64,000 nt of DNA. It comes from an uncultured Eubacteriales bacterium (GTDB lineage Bacteria; Bacillota; Clostridia; Oscillospirales; Oscillospiraceae). Below the pieces are notes generated by a model, which had not been told where the DNA came from, ran no database searches, and worked only from the letters and a program-made list of their open reading frames with translations. Positions 60,012-64,000 of this stretch are shown in pieces. Positions within the stretch are counted from its first letter, which is position 1, and the number at the start of each line of letters is the position of its first letter. The stretch is from contig OMTF01000005.1 in the NCBI GenBank assembly GCA_900313925.1, positions 17,745-81,744 on the forward strand, given 5' to 3'. Both the position numbers and the translations under genes were made by a program.

Positions 60012-61531
60012 TTCGCTTTGTGTCCTCCAATTTCGCCATTTCTTTCGATTGCCGTAGCACCATTGCGGAAATCCGTTCCTTTAAGAATTGCGTTCTTTCC
60101 ATATTTCGAACGTATTTTTAAGATTGCCTCCTGCTTTCTTCTTTCCTTTTTAATCCCTTTCTTTTCCTCTTCGATTTCTTTGGTGTTATCCGCAACAAAG
60201 GAGAATATATCCATTTGCTCCAAGATTGCCGATTGGTCCTCATTTTCTGAAATAACACGCTTAGCCGTAAAATATATTCTGCGGATAACAAGTCCCTTGA
60301 CTGCAATACTGCGAAATAAGCTTTCTGCCGCATCAGTAATTTCTTTTGCAGAAGCAGTATAACGATTCAAATTTTGGCTCCCATGTGAGCTCTTCGGAAC
60401 CTTCCTCCCATACGCATCCGATTCCAGTTCCCCCTGATAGTTCAAGGCTGCATTACGGAGATTAGAAACGTCATATTCTAAACGGAGATCAATCTGGTTG
60501 GCTACTAACTTTTTTGACAGCAGTTCCATCGCCATTGAATCCGCCATCTCACACACGACTACTTTAGCGCTTTCCCAGTCATACGGTTCTTTTAAAACCT
60601 GTCCAGAGGACAAGCTGTTTTCTTTCGGCTTATAGTTTTTTATATCCTGTATGGTAGCGGACTCCTGCCCCCATGCATGGTCGATTAAAAATTCCGCATT
60701 AACACCCAATAGCGTATAGAGCAATTCCTCATTTTCCAAGGAGCATCGCGCAATGTCTCCCATGGTGAAAATGCCATTTGCCTCCAGCTTTTTCTTCGTT
60801 CCAGTACCGATACGCCAAAAATCTGTCAGTGGCCTATGTGTCCATAATTTCTTTCTGTAGCTGATTTCATCCAGCTGTGCGATTCGAACTCCGTTTTCAT
60901 CGGCTTGAACATGTTTTGCTACTATATCCATTGCAATTTTGCAGAGATATAAGTTTTCCCCGATTCCTCCCGTTGCCGTTATGCCGGTTTCTTCGAGAAT
61001 TTTTTCCAATACGGTCCTGCAGAGTTCCTTCGGCGTTTTCCGATATGAATGAAGATATGAAGTGGCATCAATAAAGACTTCATCTACCGAATAAACATGA
61101 ATGTCCTGCGGAGAGAAAAATTGAAGATAAATCTGATAAATTCTTTTGCTGTAGTCAATATACAGGGACATGCGTGGAGGGGCAACCAAATAGCCCAGTT
61201 CCAGCTGCGGACTATTTTCCAGTTCCACTTTGTTATATGAAATGCCGGTAAATTTTCTTCCTGGCGCCACTTTCCTGCGAACATTGTTCACAAATCTAGT
61301 CTTTTCCACCACCTCATAAAGTCTGGCACGTCCGGAAATTCCCAGTTCCTTCAAACTTGGCGAAACCGCAAGGCAGATCGTCTTTTCTGTTCTTTCCAAA
61401 TCCGCTACGACAAGATGCGTCGTAAGCGGATCCAGTCCGCGTTCGACGCATTCCACTGAAGCATAAAAAGATTTCAAATCAATGGCAAAATACGTTTTTA
61501 CGGCATTCTCTTTTCCCGCTGTGTTGTGCAT
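60008..61531 (-). CDS. Y-family DNA polymerase (UvrX/UmuC-like)
   Basis: A 507-residue translesion polymerase. TYFAIDLKSFYASVECVERGLDP supplies the first catalytic Asp, DIHVYSVDEVFID the SVDE metal site, and GITATGGIGENLYLCKIAMDIVAKH the fingers/palm link. The helix-hairpin-helix thumb and little-finger domains follow to about residue 420. A Lys/Glu-rich tail (KEIEEEKKGIKKERRKQ) ends it. There is no clear PCNA/beta-clamp motif. The ATG at 61531 lies inside GGAGCGGGG; the ATG at 61543 lacks a site. The gene is co-transcribed with ligA upstream and YolD downstream. Confidence 0.93.
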   Translation of the reverse strand: MHNTAGKENAVKTYFAIDLKSFYASVECVERGLDPLTTHLVVADLERTEKTICLAVSPSLKELGISGRARLYEVVEKTRFVNNVRRKVAPGRKFTGISYNKVELENSPQLELGYLVAPPRMSLYIDYSKRIYQIYLQFFSPQDIHVYSVDEVFIDATSYLHSYRKTPKELCRTVLEKILEETGITATGGIGENLYLCKIAMDIVAKHVQADENGVRIAQLDEISYRKKLWTHRPLTDFWRIGTGTKKKLEANGIFTMGDIARCSLENEELLYTLLGVNAEFLIDHAWGQESATIQDIKNYKPKENSLSSGQVLKEPYDWESAKVVVCEMADSMAMELLSKKLVANQIDLRLEYDVSNLRNAALNYQGELESDAYGRKVPKSSHGSQNLNRYTASAKEITDAAESLFRSIAVKGLVIRRIYFTAKRVISENEDQSAILEQMDIFSFVADNTKEIEEEKKGIKKERRKQEAILKIRSKYGKNAILKGTDFRNGATAIERNGEIGGHKAK

Positions 61532-61584
61532 TCCCCGCTCCATATTTGCTTTCAGGCATGTTTCGTTGCGGCAATTGTCCTAAA

Positions 61585-63609
61585 TTAGGCTTCAATATTA
61601 TTCATTCCATAACGCCTGAGGAATTCTTCCTCGTTTATCACAGGGATTTTTAATTCCGCAGCTTTTCGGTTTTTATTTGATGTCGATTGCTGGTCATTAT
61701 TAATAAGATAATCCGTATGCTGCGTGACCGTTCCGGTAACTTTCCCGCCTTGAGATTCAATGTATTCCTTCAGCTCATTTCGGTTATGAAAATGCGTTAG
61801 TTCCCCGGTAATAACAAATGTCAGCCCTTCGCACGCCGTTCCTCTCTCCTCTTCCTCCGAAGACTCAAAACGAACCTCTTTAAGAATATTTCGCGCGCTT
61901 TCCAAATTGTCTGGATTTCTGCACCAGCGAATAAGGGCTCCGGATTTTTCCGGTCCTATCCCTTCTATCTCCGTGTAAGGATTATCCTCTTCGCACTGTT
62001 GCGAAGCGTCCGTCAGAAGCATTTCAAGTTTCTCTGCCGGGTCAGTCTGCTTCCATTTCCTATTCGCGTAATGATATAGTCTTTTGCTTACATCTCTTCC
62101 GCACATGGGAATACACAGCGCATATAGATAGTGTACCGGATCGGCAGTACGCGCTGCTTCAATGGCCTGCACGAGATTTGAGAACGATTTTTCACCAAAT
62201 CCCTCCATGCCTTCAATCTTATCTCTCTGCTCTTCCAAGCGGAAGATATCCTCAAAGCGATGAATAAGGCCTTCTCGAATGAAGGAAGCAAGAGAAGCCT
62301 CGGAGATTCCGTCGATGTTCATTCCTTCCTTGCTTACAAACCGTGTAAATTTACTCAATTTTTTTGCTGTACACTCTTCATTGGTACAGAAGAGCGTTTC
62401 TGCGCCGGAGCCTGAAATCCGCATTTGCGTTGGCTTTCCGCAAACAGGGCAGAATTTGGGAATGTCGAGAGCCCCAACCTTTTTTATCAGACCTACAACT
62501 TTCGGAATAATTAGATTCTGCTTTGTGACTAAAATTTCCGTTCCTGCTCCGCCGATGTCAAGCCTTCTGCATTCGCTGATATTGCAAAGAGAAGCCCGGC
62601 GAACAGTTGTTCCGGCAATTTCGACCGGCTCAAATACAGCTACAGGGTTAATGGTATTTGCCGAACATGACCATTCAACTTCTTTCAGTACTGTCTTCTT
62701 CGGCTTATCCTGCCATTTGAAAGCAAGTCCTGCACGCGTCGCATGATGTCCGGTTACTGAGCCTGTAGCCGCGTAATCCGTGTCATCGTAAGCGATGACT
62801 AAGCCATCGACCGGATAGTCATACCCACCGCTTTCTACGATCTTGGTAAAATCCTCTACGCCCTTGCGCAGCTCTATTTCCGTTTTGCATAAGCGACGTT
62901 CTACAGGCTTCATTCCTAAAGACTCGAGATAATCCAATCGGTTTCCCCAGGAGCGAATTACCTTTTCCGTGTAAACAAGCGTGAAAGGCTTCCACGTTAA
63001 GTGACGCCTTTTTATTTCGTTTATGTCCTTTAGTGTCAGGGAGCCGGATGCCAGATTGCGCGGATTTGCATACTCTTCGTCGGATTCGAGAAGAAAATGA
63101 TTGAAATCCGTATATGAGATAAGGCACTCTCCACGGACAACAAAATGTCCTTTTTCCTCAATCTGAGGCAAAATGCCGTCAATTGCGGAGGCAAGATTTG
63201 TTATATTCGTCCCGATGTGGCCGTTCCCGCGAGTCAATACTTTCGTAAGTTTCCCGTTGTCCCAGGTACAGACAAGCGTCAACCCGTCTTCTTTCCAAGA
63301 GAGCCAAACGGGCTTTGTTCCCATCCACGAAACAAGTTCATCAACCGACTTTGTTTTTGCTAAACTCAGCATCGGGAACTCATGCTCTTCCTTTTGGCCG
63401 GCCATCGTATCTTCGGAAACACGGTTCGTGGGACTATCTTGAAGAATGATTCCGGTTTTTTCCTCCAGCTCCTTAAGACTGTCAAACAGAGCATCCCATT
63501 CCGTATCCGACATTAATTCTGCATGCCCATTGTAATATGCATCTGCAGCCTGATTAAGCTGCAGAATCATGCTTTCCATCTGCTCCCTTATTTTCTGATT
63601 CTGTTCCAT
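61585..63609 (-). CDS. ligA: NAD-dependent DNA ligase LigA
   Basis: A 674-residue ligase. The Ia/adenylation region has MSDTEWDALFDSL. WKEDGLTLV is the KxDG active-site Lys near 118. RGECLISYTDF, NPRNLASGSLTL and KWQDKPKKTVL are further motifs. The OB fold follows, then the zinc finger (CPVCGKP..CTNEECTAKK), helix-hairpin-helix domain (GIGPEKSGALIRW) and a C-terminal BRCT (LTFVITGELTHFHNR..IESQGGKV). The frame allows an ATG at 63693 with AAGG, but the ATG at 63609 matches the family N-terminus. It is first in the operon after a TTGCCC/TATAAT promoter. Confidence 0.95.
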   Translation of the reverse strand: MEQNQKIREQMESMILQLNQAADAYYNGHAELMSDTEWDALFDSLKELEEKTGIILQDSPTNRVSEDTMAGQKEEHEFPMLSLAKTKSVDELVSWMGTKPVWLSWKEDGLTLVCTWDNGKLTKVLTRGNGHIGTNITNLASAIDGILPQIEEKGHFVVRGECLISYTDFNHFLLESDEEYANPRNLASGSLTLKDINEIKRRHLTWKPFTLVYTEKVIRSWGNRLDYLESLGMKPVERRLCKTEIELRKGVEDFTKIVESGGYDYPVDGLVIAYDDTDYAATGSVTGHHATRAGLAFKWQDKPKKTVLKEVEWSCSANTINPVAVFEPVEIAGTTVRRASLCNISECRRLDIGGAGTEILVTKQNLIIPKVVGLIKKVGALDIPKFCPVCGKPTQMRISGSGAETLFCTNEECTAKKLSKFTRFVSKEGMNIDGISEASLASFIREGLIHRFEDIFRLEEQRDKIEGMEGFGEKSFSNLVQAIEAARTADPVHYLYALCIPMCGRDVSKRLYHYANRKWKQTDPAEKLEMLLTDASQQCEEDNPYTEIEGIGPEKSGALIRWCRNPDNLESARNILKEVRFESSEEEERGTACEGLTFVITGELTHFHNRNELKEYIESQGGKVTGTVTQHTDYLINNDQQSTSNKNRKAAELKIPVINEEEFLRRYGMNNIEA

Positions 63610-63716
63610 ACCATTCCCTATTCTATTTTTCCGACTATCCCTTCCATACTTGAATACGTTCAAGTAAGCTCTTTCCGTTTTCTGCAACGGCATTATGTTG
63701 CCTTTTATATGCCGCT

Positions 63717-63745
63717 ATTATATCTTACCAAACAGGAATGGGCAA
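63717..63745 (-). promoter_or_regulatory. Promoter of the ligA operon
   Basis: On the minus strand, TTGCCC (63745-63740), a 17-bp spacer, and a perfect TATAAT (63722-63717). Transcription would start near 63709, about 100 bases before the favoured ligA start. Confidence 0.75.
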
Positions 63746-63916
63746 CGGCAATTCCCCCTCTTGGCGGGCAGTTCGGAAGGCATTGATTGCCGCCGAAAAG
63801 GCTCCTGCTCCCTCCTATTTAATGATCTTGAAACAATATTCTACTTTATTGCGTAACAATTTCCCGTTAATTTAATAATAAAGCGAGTTTATTCTTTTTC
63901 ATTCTTCTTTTTATCC

Positions 63917-63960
63917 GCAAAAAGGAAGCTGCCTTATTTTCAGCTTCCTTTTTGCTTTTT
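63917..63960. terminator. Strong intrinsic terminator near window end
   Basis: GCAAAAAGGAAGCTG and CAGCTTCCTTTTTGC form a perfect 15-bp stem with a 9-nt loop. T-runs flank it on both strands, and the plus-strand side continues TTTTTT. It probably serves a minus-strand gene beyond the window. Confidence 0.85.
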
Positions 63961-64000
63961 TATTTCTTTGATGCAGGTGTATAATTTATATATATATATA

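Larger units (their letters stand above)
63694..64000. other. Terminal intergenic region
   Basis: Holds the ligA promoter (63717-63745) and a strong hairpin (63917-63960). The window ends in an alternating TATATA run. Confidence 0.6.

Overview
The window looks like chromosome of an anaerobic, low-to-mid-GC Clostridia species. Signs are strong GGAGG-type ribosome binding sites, frequent TTG/GTG starts, radical-SAM and Fe-S enzymes, 2-hydroxyacyl-CoA dehydratase genes, a TM1266-type hydrogenase-system regulator, a MATE pump, and riboswitches typical of Firmicutes. A relative of the amino-acid-fermenting Eubacteriales is my guess; no rRNA is present to settle it. I see no prophage, insertion sequence or CRISPR array.

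Layout. 1-6.4 kb: edge-truncated PEP-synthase-like gene, purine nucleoside phosphorylase, ThrH-like HAD phosphatase, an ArsB/NhaD-type permease behind a yybP-ykoY (Mn2+) riboswitch, tRNA-Arg, and small unknown genes. 6.4-8.3 kb: RluA-type pseudouridine synthase, a SecB-like protein, and aroQ. 8.6-15.5 kb: a compact minus-strand operon aroF-tyrA-aroB-aroA-aroC-[chorismate mutase/aroE/aroK fusion]. It is preceded by a sigma-A promoter, a leader peptide with four consecutive Tyr codons, and mutually exclusive hairpins ending in a terminator, which together form a ribosome-mediated attenuator. With aroQ, this supplies every step from PEP plus erythrose-4-P to chorismate, then prephenate and 4-hydroxyphenylpyruvate.

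15.7-26.3 kb: pyruvate carboxylase, a DUF1292 protein, a class A penicillin-binding protein with a small partner, a dicarboxylate/amino-acid:cation symporter under a lysine riboswitch, and a diacylglycerol-kinase-like lipid kinase. 26.5-34 kb: trmO, threonine dehydratase, tRNA-Ser, an iron-ADH homologue lacking all its metal ligands, uracil permease behind a PyrR-like attenuator, upp, and a DUF523/TudS-like protein that could feed uracil into the same salvage route. 34-46.4 kb: AmmeMemoRadiSam genes (radical SAM plus a Memo-AMMECR1 fusion), rho, a YbaK-like deacylase, a MATE pump, DUF362, a large Fe-S/flavin oxidoreductase, msrA and a TM1266-like regulator.

46.5-57 kb: a GntR-ABC module, two flavodoxin-like proteins, a 2-hydroxyacyl-CoA dehydratase pair in which the second subunit is fused to its activator ATPase and the promoter region carries 19-bp tandem repeats, secDF, and a LysR regulator. 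57-63.7 kb: a minus-strand operon ligA - Y-family polymerase - YolD-like - M29 aminopeptidase with a large extra N-terminal region - GcvH-like, with a good promoter in front of ligA.

The signals most worth following up are the Tyr attenuator, the two riboswitch-transporter pairings, the domain fusions, the metal-less ADH homologue, and an unexplained RNA-like intergenic region next to tRNA-Ser.
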